Below, one piece after another: positions 12,001 to 19,605 of a DNA stretch of 64,000 nucleotides (position 1 is the first letter of the stretch; every line of letters begins with the position of its first letter). A program made the translations under genes and the position numbers. Below the pieces are notes generated by a model. That model made no database searches, was not told the origin of the DNA, and saw nothing but the letters and a program-made list of their open reading frames with translations. The DNA comes from Prolixibacteraceae bacterium. Its GTDB lineage: Bacteria; Bacteroidota; Bacteroidia; Bacteroidales; Prolixibacteraceae. The stretch spans positions 57,348 through 121,347 of the forward strand of contig DPRM01000135.1 in assembly GCA_003537645.1 (NCBI GenBank). The letters are read 5' to 3'.

Positions 12001-12526
12001 AAAAAAACTGATAACTGCCATGGGCGGAAATCTGGGAGTAGAAAGTATTCAGGGAGAAGGAAGTACATTCTGGATTGAGCTGCCTCGTTCGAACGACCCA
12101 CTGGAAAGTGCGGAGAAATCGGGCCAACTGGATGAGTTGGATGCCGAATTGGCGGGGAAAAAAGGCACTATTTTATATATCGAAGACAATGCCTCAAACA
12201 TTGAACTGGTTGATCAAATCCTTACCATTCAGCGCTCTAAAATACAGCTGGTTACAAGCATATATGGAAATATGGCCGTAGGTTTGGCAATTCAACATCA
12301 GCCCGATTTAATTCTGCTCGACCTAAACCTTCCGGATATTCACGGAAGCGAAGTCCTCGGCAAACTTCAGGCAGAAGAAAAAACCTGCAAAATTCCGGTT
12401 GTGATCATCAGTGCCGATGCAATGCCGGAGCAACTTACCAGATTACTGAAAGCCGGAGCTAAAAATTACCTGACCAAACCGCTGGATGTAATGAATTTAT
12501 TAAAAGTCATTGATCAGTTTATTTGA
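6050..12526 (+). CDS. Giant multi-PAS hybrid histidine kinase, main part (HisKA-HATPase-REC)
   Basis: This frame encodes 2,158 residues. It opens with the second half of the PAS domain begun in the frame upstream, then PAS domains starting near residues 64, 187, 317, 444, 565, 692, 823 and 941, a coiled coil (about 1062-1102), PAS near 1102 and 1228, a GAF domain (about 1363-1530, with NTHEWC), PAS near 1537 and 1652, HisKA (RMSHELRTPMNS), HATPase_c (NLLNNAIKY, DTGYGIS, GTGLGLAVV) and a C-terminal receiver (LILLDLNLPD, then SADA and LTKP). With the upstream fragment it has about 15 PAS domains. The repeats at 444 and 941 are close copies, as are the two first ones, so the array grew by internal duplication. 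No membrane segment is seen. The annotated ATG is probably not the true start: the native gene begins at 4627. Confidence 0.92.
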   Translation: MNKLKNLTSRNYNFMEYRYIRKDGTIRWVRSSTTPIFNNGEMIGATGTLTDISERKVAEDKLKKSEETYRSLVETINDVVYEVTGEGVVKYVSPSIERFLGFEPEELIGQNFFKYMHEDDRPIIMERLANLAMRDYSFMEYRYFAKDGTIRWVRSSTNPIIEDGKMIGGRGVLIDITDRKKAEQALRDSEERLRNLIKSQTSYVLWTNLEGKHIYWNQKFEEEFGWIYLNDGVEGADALTSICDYHHERTRETVEICIKNPGEIVKVELDKPAENGTIRTTLWEFICLADANNIPQTIQCMGIDITEKKQAELLLQQSEKNYRVLFFDSPDGYLIVRDGKFIECNRASEIMIGGDRSMIIGRSPAELSPEYQPNGRKSDEYADELIQQAFEKGKNSFEWQHKRFDGTEFLTQINLSTIEYEGNQVLFITWQDITELRKSEEQLRKLSRAVEQSPVSIVITNLEGNIEYANPKACETTGYTLEELINRNPRVLKSGETKDSEYNQLWNTITTGKAWKGIFHNKKKNGELYWESSTITPIVDVMGNITHFLAVKEDITERKRIQEELAQSEDRFRQIAEQSQTVIWEVDEKGMYTYVSPVSKSVWGYTPDELVGKKHFYDLHPAEGREEFKNTALQAFAQRLPFNEFVNSIKTGDKKIIWVTTNGIPIIDEQNNLTGYRGADNDITERKLAQEALLQSESALNYAQEIASMGSWSLDLIKNNLIWSENYYRLLGFQPFEKGISNDLFTKMIHPEDSHKLDEKLLEIHRTKKPVSVDLRLILADGQIKWVQNNIVPVFENDQLIALNGVNIDITQKKLAEEKYRQQNERLSAIIDAIPDLIFVTDRQGTYLEYYNVDDKKILYPITQLIGSNLRDVFDEQTAKLHIQKTNECIDHQKLITYEYSVLKDGNTSFYEARLAPLSNDRVLRFIRDFTDKKIKDNELIKLSMAVEQSPVSIVVTDLNANIEYVNPSFEITSGYTLQEIIGKNANVLKSGLTPKHVYEDLWATIEKGQCWQNEWINKKKNGELYWENIQISPIHDHSGKITNYLAVKQDITQRIQTEKEIRELNANLELKIEERTSQLASANEILIGEIEERKNVEQALSKSEKNYRTVVENVNEVIFQTDADGLWLFLNKSWEEITGFSVEESLGQLFVNYVHPDDRAQNWELFEPLINRKKDYCRHEIRYLTKDGGFRWMEVFARLGLAENDDITGTYGTLQDITERKMAEDALRWNQSLLQLMSNSSPLGFLVVDNRTDDILYFNQRFCQIWGIEELEPRMLKGELKNNDIIPYCLPVLADIPSFAESCKPLQYEENRIVIEDDIAFTKNRTIHRYSTQIRGENDEYYGRFYIFEDITERKRAAVFENELLRLSPTLTGLSLDKIDDAITHALSRIGQFLSADRSYIFEFDASESIMNNTHEWCNTGINPEIENLQNIPCEIFPSWMEMLHRHENIVIASVKDLPESWQAEREILEPQGVQSIIVIPLLAENTLIGFVGLDSVVESKEYTNSEINILKVWSSMLSSLINNQRTESLLAQTRQNYETFFNTIDDFLFIFDENGKIVDCNETVHKRLGYSQDELINKSVLMVRPPERREETLSVMQDILEGKIQYCSIPLISKSGEQIPVETRFKRGHWNGEPVIFGVSKDISQIRLSEQKFASAFQSNSAMMSISNFQSGIFLDINGALIDAMGYTREEIIGKSSIELGLFVDPAIKHHIIESLDQNIPVSKLEVLLRTKKGEIKTGLLSAESIFIGEEKCLLVVVIDITERKKAEEEIKAAREEAEQANLAKSEFLSRMSHELRTPMNSILGFAQLLEMGELNNGQKKGVAHIMKSGKHLLDLINEVLDISRIEAGRLSLSLEPVQVKTVISEMTDIVMPMANERQLHILTEQSADDQLFLRADRQRLKQVLLNLLNNAIKYNRTDGSVTIRTQLMPTDLNGNVPVRISLTDTGYGISEEDIPKLFNPFERIGAEKSTTEGTGLGLAVVKKLITAMGGNLGVESIQGEGSTFWIELPRSNDPLESAEKSGQLDELDAELAGKKGTILYIEDNASNIELVDQILTIQRSKIQLVTSIYGNMAVGLAIQHQPDLILLDLNLPDIHGSEVLGKLQAEEKTCKIPVVIISADAMPEQLTRLLKAGAKNYLTKPLDVMNLLKVIDQFI

Positions 12527-12548
12527 ATTCAAATATAAAACAAACAAC

Positions 12549-14174
12549 ATGATTGAACCGAGCCTGAAAAATGCAAACATCCTGATTGTAGATGACCAGG
12601 AAGCAAATATTGATGTATTGGAAGGTCTGCTGGAAATGCAGGGATATACAAGTATAAAAACCACTACCGATCCCCGCGATGTGCTTCATTTATTTGCCAG
12701 CTTCGAGCCCGATCTGATACTGCTCGATCTGATGATGCCCCATCTTTCAGGATTTGAAGTTATGGAACAATTAAAAGCCATTGTACCGGCCAATACTTAT
12801 CTGCCAATACTTGTGCTTACAGCCGATGCAACATCAGAAGCCAGGCAAAGAGCTCTATCAAACGGGGCAAGCGATTTCCTTACCAAACCATTTGATCTTA
12901 TCGAGGTTGGTTTGCGCATCCGCAATTTACTTCTCACCAGTTATCTGATGCAACAGGTTCAAAACCAAAATCAGATTTTGGAGGAAAAAGTAAAGGAGAG
13001 AACTTTGGAACTCGAAACAACAAATATTGAACTGAACATTGCCAAAGAAAAAGCCGAAGCCAGCGACCGGCTTAAATCTTCATTTATCAACAATATTTCG
13101 CACGAAATAAGAACCCCTTTAAACGGGATACTGGGTTTTGGGCAAATATTAACCGATCCTGAAATTGAAACAGAAGAAAAAGAGGAATACTTGTCAATGA
13201 TGAACCAAAGCAGTGAACGACTTATAAATACCGTCACTAACTTCATGGATATTTCATTACTGACATCCGGCAATCAAACAGTCTTAAAAAAAGAAATAGC
13301 GCTTAATAGCATCGTAAACGAAGCAATTTCAAAATTCAGGATCACAGCAGATGAAAAAAACATAACTCTGGAATTTAATCCACCCGCACAGGTGACTGAA
13401 ATCAAGCTGCTGTCGGACCGGGAATTGCTGACCAAAATAATTTGTCAGTTGATTGACAATGCCGTAAAATTCACAAAACAGGGTACCGTTAATGTTGGCT
13501 ATAATATAAGTGGCGAAACTCTTTCATTCACAGTGAAAGACACTGGAATAGGCATAGCTGCAGAAAATATACCCCGGATATTCGACAGCTTTATGCAGGA
13601 AAATATTACCAATACCAGGGCGTATGAAGGCAGTGGCCTGGGATTGCCTATTGCTAAAGGATTTATTGAATTACTAGGTGGAAATATTGTTGCTGAATCT
13701 GAAAAAGGGAAAGGATCAACATTTTCATTCTCGTTGCCCTGTGTAATAATTCCAGTCGGTAAAATTCAGGAAAACGAAACCACCAAACCAAAAGCTGCTG
13801 TAAGGAAACAAACGATACTTATTGCCGAAGACGACGAAATTAATTTCTTCTACATTAACATTGTTCTGAAAAATGATTTGGTTGAAGTTCTGCATGCTGT
13901 CAATGGGCGTGTCGCAGTCGAAATCTGCAAGGAACATCCGGAAATAGACCTGGTGATTATGGATTTAAAAATGCCGGAAATGGATGGATTTGAAGCAACC
14001 AGATTGATAAAACAGTTTAATGCTGAACTTCCGGTTATTGCTATTACTGCCTACTCGTCGAATGAAGATAAGACTTTGGCATTGCGTGCCGGATGTGACG
14101 ATTTTATAACAAAACCTTTTAAGAAAGAATTCCTTATCTCAAAACTGGAACAGTTTGGACTAACCTTTTCATAA
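12549..14174 (+). CDS. Hybrid histidine kinase REC-HisKA-HATPase-REC
   Basis: The start at 12549 is 22 bp behind the giant kinase stop and sits just before the receiver (ILIVDDQEANIDVLEG); an earlier in-frame ATG at 12510 would overlap the upstream gene and add 13 residues that do not belong to the fold. The 541-residue protein has an N-terminal receiver (LILLDLMMPH, LTKPF), a coiled coil, HisKA with NNISHEIRTPLNG, HATPase_c (QLIDNAVKFT, DTGIGIA, GSGLGLPIA) and a second receiver (LVIMDLKMPEMDGFEA, ITKPF). No sensor or membrane part is present, so input probably arrives by phosphotransfer to the first receiver, for instance from the giant kinase. Its kinase core is closely similar to that of the protein at 23500-25386. 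Confidence 0.92.
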   Translation: MIEPSLKNANILIVDDQEANIDVLEGLLEMQGYTSIKTTTDPRDVLHLFASFEPDLILLDLMMPHLSGFEVMEQLKAIVPANTYLPILVLTADATSEARQRALSNGASDFLTKPFDLIEVGLRIRNLLLTSYLMQQVQNQNQILEEKVKERTLELETTNIELNIAKEKAEASDRLKSSFINNISHEIRTPLNGILGFGQILTDPEIETEEKEEYLSMMNQSSERLINTVTNFMDISLLTSGNQTVLKKEIALNSIVNEAISKFRITADEKNITLEFNPPAQVTEIKLLSDRELLTKIICQLIDNAVKFTKQGTVNVGYNISGETLSFTVKDTGIGIAAENIPRIFDSFMQENITNTRAYEGSGLGLPIAKGFIELLGGNIVAESEKGKGSTFSFSLPCVIIPVGKIQENETTKPKAAVRKQTILIAEDDEINFFYINIVLKNDLVEVLHAVNGRVAVEICKEHPEIDLVIMDLKMPEMDGFEATRLIKQFNAELPVIAITAYSSNEDKTLALRAGCDDFITKPFKKEFLISKLEQFGLTFS

Positions 14175-14302
14175 ACACTTCGGAAGTTAAAAGCAATTTT
14201 CACACAGTATGAAAAGCCAAGGGCGAAGAGTAGGTTCAGCTTTACCATAGGATAATGTTGAGTTGAAATCCATTTATTCTTTAACGTATCGCTTTAGCAG
14301 AC

Positions 14303-15052
14303 AGTTAGCAACCATATTAAGTGCATCATGACACAGAGACTAAGTTTGTTATTAATATTATTCTATTTTGGACTGAACCATGCTTTAGGACAGCAATCAA
14401 TTTATCAATCGACCTTGCCAGAGGGACTTTATCTGACAAAAGATGACTTTCTTAAAAAAAAGCCATCTGAATTTCTTCAACTGACAATTGACAGAATTCG
14501 ATTAGTTAATGATTCTGATTCTCTTGCACGTAGGTGTTTCTTTAAGGAAAAAGATTCCAATAAGCGAGTTAAAAAAGTATTTGCAATTTCTCATAATGGA
14601 CAGCTTTATTTTAGCAACTGGGCAATCCTTGACAATAAAGCCAAAAGCGACAAATCTGTTTCCCCAGTAGAATCGATGAATTCCTTTGTTCGTGTACTAA
14701 TTGGTGGAGACAACTTTCTATACGCAGAAGGTGCGTTCGTAAATACATGGCAAACAGGAATTAGTGGTGGAGTCGCTGGCGGTGTTGGTGGTATCATTGG
14801 AAGTGAGTTAGGAAATGCTATATACAAATCATATCCTATTACGACATTTGGAGGAACTGGAGTTGTTTGGGACATAAAAAGGGAAGAATTCAATATTTTC
14901 CGCAACTGTTCAGACTTCAATGAATTCTTTGAAAACGATTCGGTTAACAAGATTGATTGTGGAAAGCAAATATTTGAACTCAAGCAAATCAGAGAGATTA
15001 TTGACAAAATTAAGTAGTAGAATGATTGCCAGTCAAAAAACGGTTGCTAACT
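14303..15052. repeat. 11-bp inverted repeats bracketing a single gene
   Basis: AGTTAGCAACC at 14303-14313 and its exact reverse complement GGTTGCTAACT at 15042-15052 lie just outside the lone gene at 14328-15017. Around the left copy, TAAC (14282-14285) and GTTA (14304-14307) flank a GCTTTAGC core, and to the right a GTTGAC lies at 15085-15090. The order GTTAGC, gene, GCTAAC is the geometry of an integron cassette between attC half-sites, but the bases do not fully match the GTTRRRY core and no integrase is in the window. Confidence 0.6.
14328..15017 (+). CDS. Hypothetical exported protein with glycine-rich segment
   Basis: The 229-residue product begins with a clear signal peptide (basic start, hydrophobic LLLILFYFGLN, small residues before cleavage near ALGQ). 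The mature part contains a hydrophobic glycine-rich stretch (GVAGGVGGIIGSELG, about residues 147-161) like a glycine zipper that could insert in a membrane. I do not recognise the family. It stands alone between the kinase cluster and trkH, is flanked by 11-bp inverted repeats, and has a lower-GC look than the kdp-like genes downstream, all of which fit an acquired gene cassette. Signal peptide is seen; periplasmic or outer-membrane location is inferred. Confidence 0.7.
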   Translation: MTQRLSLLLILFYFGLNHALGQQSIYQSTLPEGLYLTKDDFLKKKPSEFLQLTIDRIRLVNDSDSLARRCFFKEKDSNKRVKKVFAISHNGQLYFSNWAILDNKAKSDKSVSPVESMNSFVRVLIGGDNFLYAEGAFVNTWQTGISGGVAGGVGGIIGSELGNAIYKSYPITTFGGTGVVWDIKREEFNIFRNCSDFNEFFENDSVNKIDCGKQIFELKQIREIIDKIK

Positions 15053-15447
15053 TCAGTAGCCGTCAAGCCGGGTTTTGGTGCTTCGTTGACAGGAAACTAG
15101 TATTTTGAAAGGCTATTCTCGTAGGAAATTCACCGGTTAAATCCCGTCCTGCGTGTAGCTTCCTACGATATGAGCATGCCCGTTTTTATCTAAACGATAT
15201 TAAATGCAACTATTCTCATTGTTGTATTATTCTTCATGATGTAATCCTGACAACTCCTCCATAATCTTTATAAAATCTTTATACACTCAACTCAAAACTT
15301 TACAATTCCTTTATGAAATCGCAGGCAACTTTGCAGGCTAAATCAATCAAGCCAAAGCTGTCGTTGCGCACTTTTTACCCGAAACCTTTACGAAACTACT
15401 CGACCGAACAATTTTGAAGAAATAGAAAATCAAATTTGAAGCTGTAA
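15053..15447. other. Intergenic region upstream of trkH with one hairpin
   Basis: No coding sequence is visible in about 395 bp. A 9-bp perfect inverted repeat, TCGTAGGAA (15119-15127) and TTCCTACGA (15160-15168), can form a hairpin with a 32-base loop. The part nearest the cassette-like gene (15053-15092) may be the rest of its recombination site. A promoter for trkH is expected here; CAACTTTG at about 15329 is one base from the Bacteroidota -7 consensus but is not convincing. Confidence 0.4.
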
Positions 15448-16899
15448 ATGGGTAACTTAATCAATTTTAAAATTGTTTTTAAAGTAATAAGCCGGAACTT
15501 ATTCATACTTGCGGCATCACTTTTTGTATGTGTTGGGGTCGCTTTAATTTTCGGGGAAGAGACTTTGCCTTTTATCATTTCTTCGCTGATAAGCCTGAGC
15601 GTTGGCGGACTCTTCTTTTTAGCAACACGAACCCAATCTGAAGATGTCAGCATTCACCGCAAAGATGCCTGTCTCACGGTAACACTCTCATGGCTGGTTA
15701 TCAGCCTAATCGGATGCTTTCCTTATCTTTTTTCGGGTGCAATCCCTTCATTTGTCGATGCGTTTTTCGAATCAATTTCAGGTTTTTCAACCACCGGTTC
15801 TTCCATACTGGTTGACATAGAAATTCTGCCAAAATCTATTTTGTTCTGGAGAAGTCTGACTCACTGGATTGGTGGTATTGGAATTATCGTGCTGGTAATT
15901 ATCATCATGCCCACACTTCAAATTGGCGGATATCATCTTTTTACGCTCGAATCGTCGCTACAGGAAAAAATAAGGCCCAAAATAAAATCGGTCGGAAACC
16001 GCTTGCTGCTGATCTATATCATACTTACCGTCGCTGAAATTATTCTTTTGATGGCCGGAAACATGAACCTCTTCGAAAGCGTTTGCCATTCGTTTGGCAC
16101 TGTTGCCACCGGCGGATTTTCGCCTAAAAACACAAGTATTATCAACTATTCGCCTTATATTCAGTATGTAATTACCATCTTCATGTTTTTGGCCGGAACG
16201 AACTTCGTGATACATTATTACCTTTTCAAGCGCGAATTCAGGAAAATTCAGGAAAACGAAGAGCTGAAATTTTATATAGTGATGGTTTTTTCGATCGTGG
16301 CTGTAATCACGGCTTCGCTGTATTTTACGATGCAAAAGCCATTGGAAGAATCGTTCCGTGAAGCATTTTTTCAGGTTGTTTCAATTGTTACCTGTACCGG
16401 ATTTGCATCAGCCGATTATTTACTTTGGCCTTCTTTTGCCTGGATCATTATTTTCTTTGCCATGTTTCTGGGCGGTAGTACCGGCTCTACTGCCGGAGGT
16501 ATAAAAATGGTACGGCATTTAATTATGCTGAAAAATATCAAACGAACCTTCCGGCAGCTGATTTCCCCCAATGCGATTCTGCCAATCAGGTTAAACAACA
16601 ACGTAATCAGCAGCGAAACAAACCGGTCGATATTAACTTTTATAGCCATCTATTTCCTGATATTTTTATTTGGCAGCGTATCGCTTATTCTGATTGGTAT
16701 TGATGGACAAACAGCCAGCAGTTCGGTGGCAACCTGCATGGCGGGCATTGGCCCGGGAATAGGAACCGTTGGCCCGGTTAGTAACTTTGCCCACCTGCCC
16801 GACCTTGCGAAAATTATACTTTCGTTTATGATGCTTCTGGGCCGACTGGAAATATACACAGTGATTGTATTGTTCTCCGGACATTTCTGGAGAAGGTAA
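15448..16899 (+). CDS. trkH: TrkH-family potassium uptake channel subunit
   Basis: The 483-residue membrane protein has the four-repeat TrkH/KtrB pore layout. Its four selectivity-filter segments are visible: FSTTGSS, TVATGGFS, VTCTGFAS and a last repeat around GIGPGIGTVG, each between hydrophobic helices. The family imports K+ (with Na+ or H+) across the inner membrane and is gated by a cytoplasmic TrkA/KtrA nucleotide-binding ring. No trkA gene is in the window, so the partner must be elsewhere. The gene is followed after 44 bp by a KdpD-like kinase and KdpE, which suggests expression control by K+ or turgor sensing. The start is the first ATG after a clear stop-rich upstream region. Confidence 0.93.
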   Translation: MGNLINFKIVFKVISRNLFILAASLFVCVGVALIFGEETLPFIISSLISLSVGGLFFLATRTQSEDVSIHRKDACLTVTLSWLVISLIGCFPYLFSGAIPSFVDAFFESISGFSTTGSSILVDIEILPKSILFWRSLTHWIGGIGIIVLVIIIMPTLQIGGYHLFTLESSLQEKIRPKIKSVGNRLLLIYIILTVAEIILLMAGNMNLFESVCHSFGTVATGGFSPKNTSIINYSPYIQYVITIFMFLAGTNFVIHYYLFKREFRKIQENEELKFYIVMVFSIVAVITASLYFTMQKPLEESFREAFFQVVSIVTCTGFASADYLLWPSFAWIIIFFAMFLGGSTGSTAGGIKMVRHLIMLKNIKRTFRQLISPNAILPIRLNNNVISSETNRSILTFIAIYFLIFLFGSVSLILIGIDGQTASSSVATCMAGIGPGIGTVGPVSNFAHLPDLAKIILSFMMLLGRLEIYTVIVLFSGHFWRR

Positions 16900-16916
16900 T
16901 TACGATGATATATGTT

Positions 16917-16924
16917 TAAATTTG
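16917..16924 (+). promoter_or_regulatory. Candidate -7 element before the KdpD-like kinase
   Basis: TAAATTTG matches the Bacteroidota -7 consensus TANNTTTG and lies 19 bp upstream of the kinase start at 16944. No TTG is at the expected -33 distance, so the kinase-regulator pair may have its own weak promoter or simply be read through from trkH. Confidence 0.35.
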
Positions 16925-16943
16925 TATCCCGACAAGAAGCAAT

Positions 16944-18485
16944 ATGGACATAAAAAAAACGATACAAAGAATTTTTCTGCAAACCATTGGTTCAGGAATC
17001 AATCATTATTTGCTTTCGGTATTGGGTATCGGGATAACGGCTTTACTTTGCACGCCGCTCTATAATCTGCAAGGCTATCACATCGTTTCGTTTATACTGC
17101 TTTTTGTGGTTTCCATAATGGCTACATTTATGGGCATAGGGCCGGTTTTTGTTGCCGCCACCCTTAGCGCGCTGGTCTGGAATTTCTTTTTTATACCTCC
17201 CAACCTTACTTTTCACATAGATAAAACAGAAGATATTCTGATGTTTGGATTGTTCTTCATTATCGCCCTGGTAAACGGAGTTTTAACCAGCAAAGTACGC
17301 CGTCAGGAACGATTGGCACTCGACAGGGAAGAACGCACAAACGCATTGTTCCAGCAAACCCGCGAACTCTCGAAAGCCAGTGGAATTGATGAAGTTTTGG
17401 CTGTGGCAATCGAAGGAATCAGGAATCATTTTCATACCGATCCGTTTTTTATTTTGCAGGACGGAAACAATATCCTTTATTCATCGGGAAGATTGCAAAA
17501 GGATAAAAAATTGTCGAAAAGCGAATACAATACTGCCGAATGGGTATTTACCAACTCACAAAAAGCAGGTAAATTTACCGGCAACCTGTCATCGGTTGAA
17601 TATACATTTTTCCCATTGCCAGGAACAAGACTGAGCCCCGGAGTTCTGGCAGTAAAACTTGATCAGCTATTTTCCGGCGACCAAAAAGCATTCTGGGATA
17701 CTTTCCTCACGCAGATTTCGAACGCGCTCGAACGCGAGTTTCTGGGCGAACTGGCGCAAAAAGCCCGTTTCCTGGTCGAATCCGACCGCCTGTACAAAAC
17801 CTTGTTCAACTCTATTTCTCACGAACTTAGGATTCCGGTAGCCACGATCATGGGTGCGTCCGATTCGCTGCTGAATTCGCTTCATCCCGAAAATGTACAA
17901 TCGGCTCTGTTCAACGAAATATTCACCGCATCGCTGCGCCTAAACCGGCTGATCGAGAACCTTCTAAACATGTCGCGGCTCGAAAGCGGGCAAATTTCGG
18001 TACGCCTCGACTGGTACGATATGAACGATCTGGCAAACAAAGTGGCCGAAGATCTGAAAGATGAATTAAAACCGTATTCGCTGGTGGTTTCGATTCCCGA
18101 TGACATGCCCCTTGTGAAAATTGATTACGGCTTGCTGGAACAGGCGCTCTACAACCTGATATACAACGCCACACAATACGCTCCCGTTGCTTCCGAAATA
18201 GACCTGTGCACCCGCTACAATAACGGAACAATGATTATTCAGGTAAAAGACCATGGCCCCGGGTTTCCGGAAGCGGCTTTGGGCAGCGTATTTAAGAAAT
18301 TCTTCAGGGTCGATGGCAGCAAAACCGGCGGATTGGGGCTTGGTTTGTCGATTGTAAAAGGCTTTGTGGAAGCACACAAAGGCACTGTTGCTGTCGAAAA
18401 CCGTGAAGGTGGCGGTTCCGAATTCTCCATCAGGATACCTACCGAAAATCCGGATATTAATAATTTGCAACTCGAAAACGAATGA
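16944..18485 (+). CDS. KdpD-like histidine kinase lacking the N-terminal KdpD/Usp region
   Basis: The 513-residue protein begins with four close membrane helices (about residues 20-115; DUF4118 type, including FFFIPPNLTF), then a GAF-like segment (about 135-265), HisKA (NSISHELRIPVATI) and HATPase_c (NLIYNATQY, DHGPGFP, GLGLGLSIV). That is the C-terminal two thirds of KdpD. The N-terminal ATP-binding KdpD sensor and UspA domains of the roughly 900-residue E. coli protein are absent. It overlaps the response regulator by ATGA, so the two are translationally coupled. In this place, behind trkH rather than kdpFABC, it probably tunes TrkH level to K+ or osmotic state. Confidence 0.9.
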   Translation: MDIKKTIQRIFLQTIGSGINHYLLSVLGIGITALLCTPLYNLQGYHIVSFILLFVVSIMATFMGIGPVFVAATLSALVWNFFFIPPNLTFHIDKTEDILMFGLFFIIALVNGVLTSKVRRQERLALDREERTNALFQQTRELSKASGIDEVLAVAIEGIRNHFHTDPFFILQDGNNILYSSGRLQKDKKLSKSEYNTAEWVFTNSQKAGKFTGNLSSVEYTFFPLPGTRLSPGVLAVKLDQLFSGDQKAFWDTFLTQISNALEREFLGELAQKARFLVESDRLYKTLFNSISHELRIPVATIMGASDSLLNSLHPENVQSALFNEIFTASLRLNRLIENLLNMSRLESGQISVRLDWYDMNDLANKVAEDLKDELKPYSLVVSIPDDMPLVKIDYGLLEQALYNLIYNATQYAPVASEIDLCTRYNNGTMIIQVKDHGPGFPEAALGSVFKKFFRVDGSKTGGLGLGLSIVKGFVEAHKGTVAVENREGGGSEFSIRIPTENPDINNLQLENE

Positions 18486-19165
18486 ACGAGACCGAAACCA
18501 TACTGATTATTGACGATGAGCTGCAAATCCGCCGCTTGCTTGAAATAACACTTTCTGCCAACGGATATAAAATCCTTCAGGCTGCAAACGGCAAAGACGG
18601 GCTGATTGACGCGGCTACCTATCATCCTTCGCTGATCATTCTCGATTTGGGTTTACCCGACATCGACGGGCAGGAAATCCTGAAAAAACTGCGCGAATGG
18701 TTTTTCAAACCCATCATCGTGCTTTCGGTCCGAAGTTCTGAAGAAGATATCATCAGAGCCTTGGACAATGGCGCCAACGATTACCTCACGAAGCCTTTCC
18801 GCAGTGGCGAATTGCTCGCCCGGATACGCGCGGCAATACGGGCAGTTGAGAAAAAGAACGATGCGCCGGTCATGGAATTTGGCTCGCTATCGATCGACCA
18901 TATTAATCATATTGCCCGAAAAAACAACGAAATACTGAAACTTACCACTACCGAATTTTCGCTGCTGTGTCTGTTGGCCAAAAATCAGGGACGGGTACTC
19001 ACCCATCAGTATATCCTGAAAGAAGTGTGGGGCTATGGCTACCTCGAACAAACACAGTACCTGCGCGTTTTTGTGGCCCAGCTCCGAAAAAAGATCGAAG
19101 ACAATCCTTCGAAACCCACGCTGCTGATTACCGAATCAGGAATCGGTTACCGGTTTGGCGATTAA
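18482..19165 (+). CDS. kdpE: KdpE-like OmpR-family response regulator
   Basis: The 227-residue protein has a receiver (IIDDELQIRR, phospho-acceptor in LIILDLGLPDIDG, LTKPF) and a C-terminal OmpR-type winged helix (LTTTEFSLLCLLAKNQGRVLT, then YLRVFVAQLRKKIE and GIGYRF). It is the usual length for KdpE. Its ATG overlaps the stop of the KdpD-like kinase by four bases, giving coupled translation. It should bind promoter DNA, most simply that of trkH or a distant kdp operon. The gene name is by family resemblance and context. Confidence 0.9.
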   Translation: MNETETILIIDDELQIRRLLEITLSANGYKILQAANGKDGLIDAATYHPSLIILDLGLPDIDGQEILKKLREWFFKPIIVLSVRSSEEDIIRALDNGANDYLTKPFRSGELLARIRAAIRAVEKKNDAPVMEFGSLSIDHINHIARKNNEILKLTTTEFSLLCLLAKNQGRVLTHQYILKEVWGYGYLEQTQYLRVFVAQLRKKIEDNPSKPTLLITESGIGYRFGD

Positions 19166-19605
19166 TTGTTAATGGTACAGCCCCCTGCACGAGTCAAAAT
19201 ACAAATTTCATTCTCACCGAGCCTGGGAAGCAGAAAAAACAGATGATCATTTTTCATCGTATTTTTTATTGCGTATTCCCAACTTCTCATTTAAAATCAA
19301 AACTTGTCAAATTGATAAAACAACTCCCCGAACAAAAATACACAAAACACTAAACAACAACCACTTAATCACCCACAAATTTAAAGGTGAGAATTTTGCA
19401 TTGCTCTGTGGTGAGATAGAATAATGAATCAGGCAGAGTTCGCCAATCATTTTGTGGCAAGTTATTTTTCCTGATTGTAAACTCACAAAGAACCGTAAAA
19501 TAAGCGTTCGTATTTTTTCATACCAGATTTAGTGAAAAATAGTGAAAAAAATATCATACATTACAGACATAATTATTGGCACGATCCAATGGAAATAATT
19601 TCTTT
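19166..19605. other. Intergenic region between kdpE and the 7-PAS kinase
   Basis: About 440 bp without a credible gene. The sequence is AT-rich, with A/T runs near 19525-19560 that could hold a promoter for the following kinase group. No terminator hairpin with a T run, tRNA or repeat of the families seen elsewhere in the window was found. An in-frame TTG at 19576 precedes the kinase ATG but is not a likely start. Confidence 0.5.

Noticed and set aside
16944..19165. Complete kdp operon
   Set aside because: Only a KdpD-like kinase and KdpE are present; kdpF, kdpA, kdpB and kdpC are not in the window.
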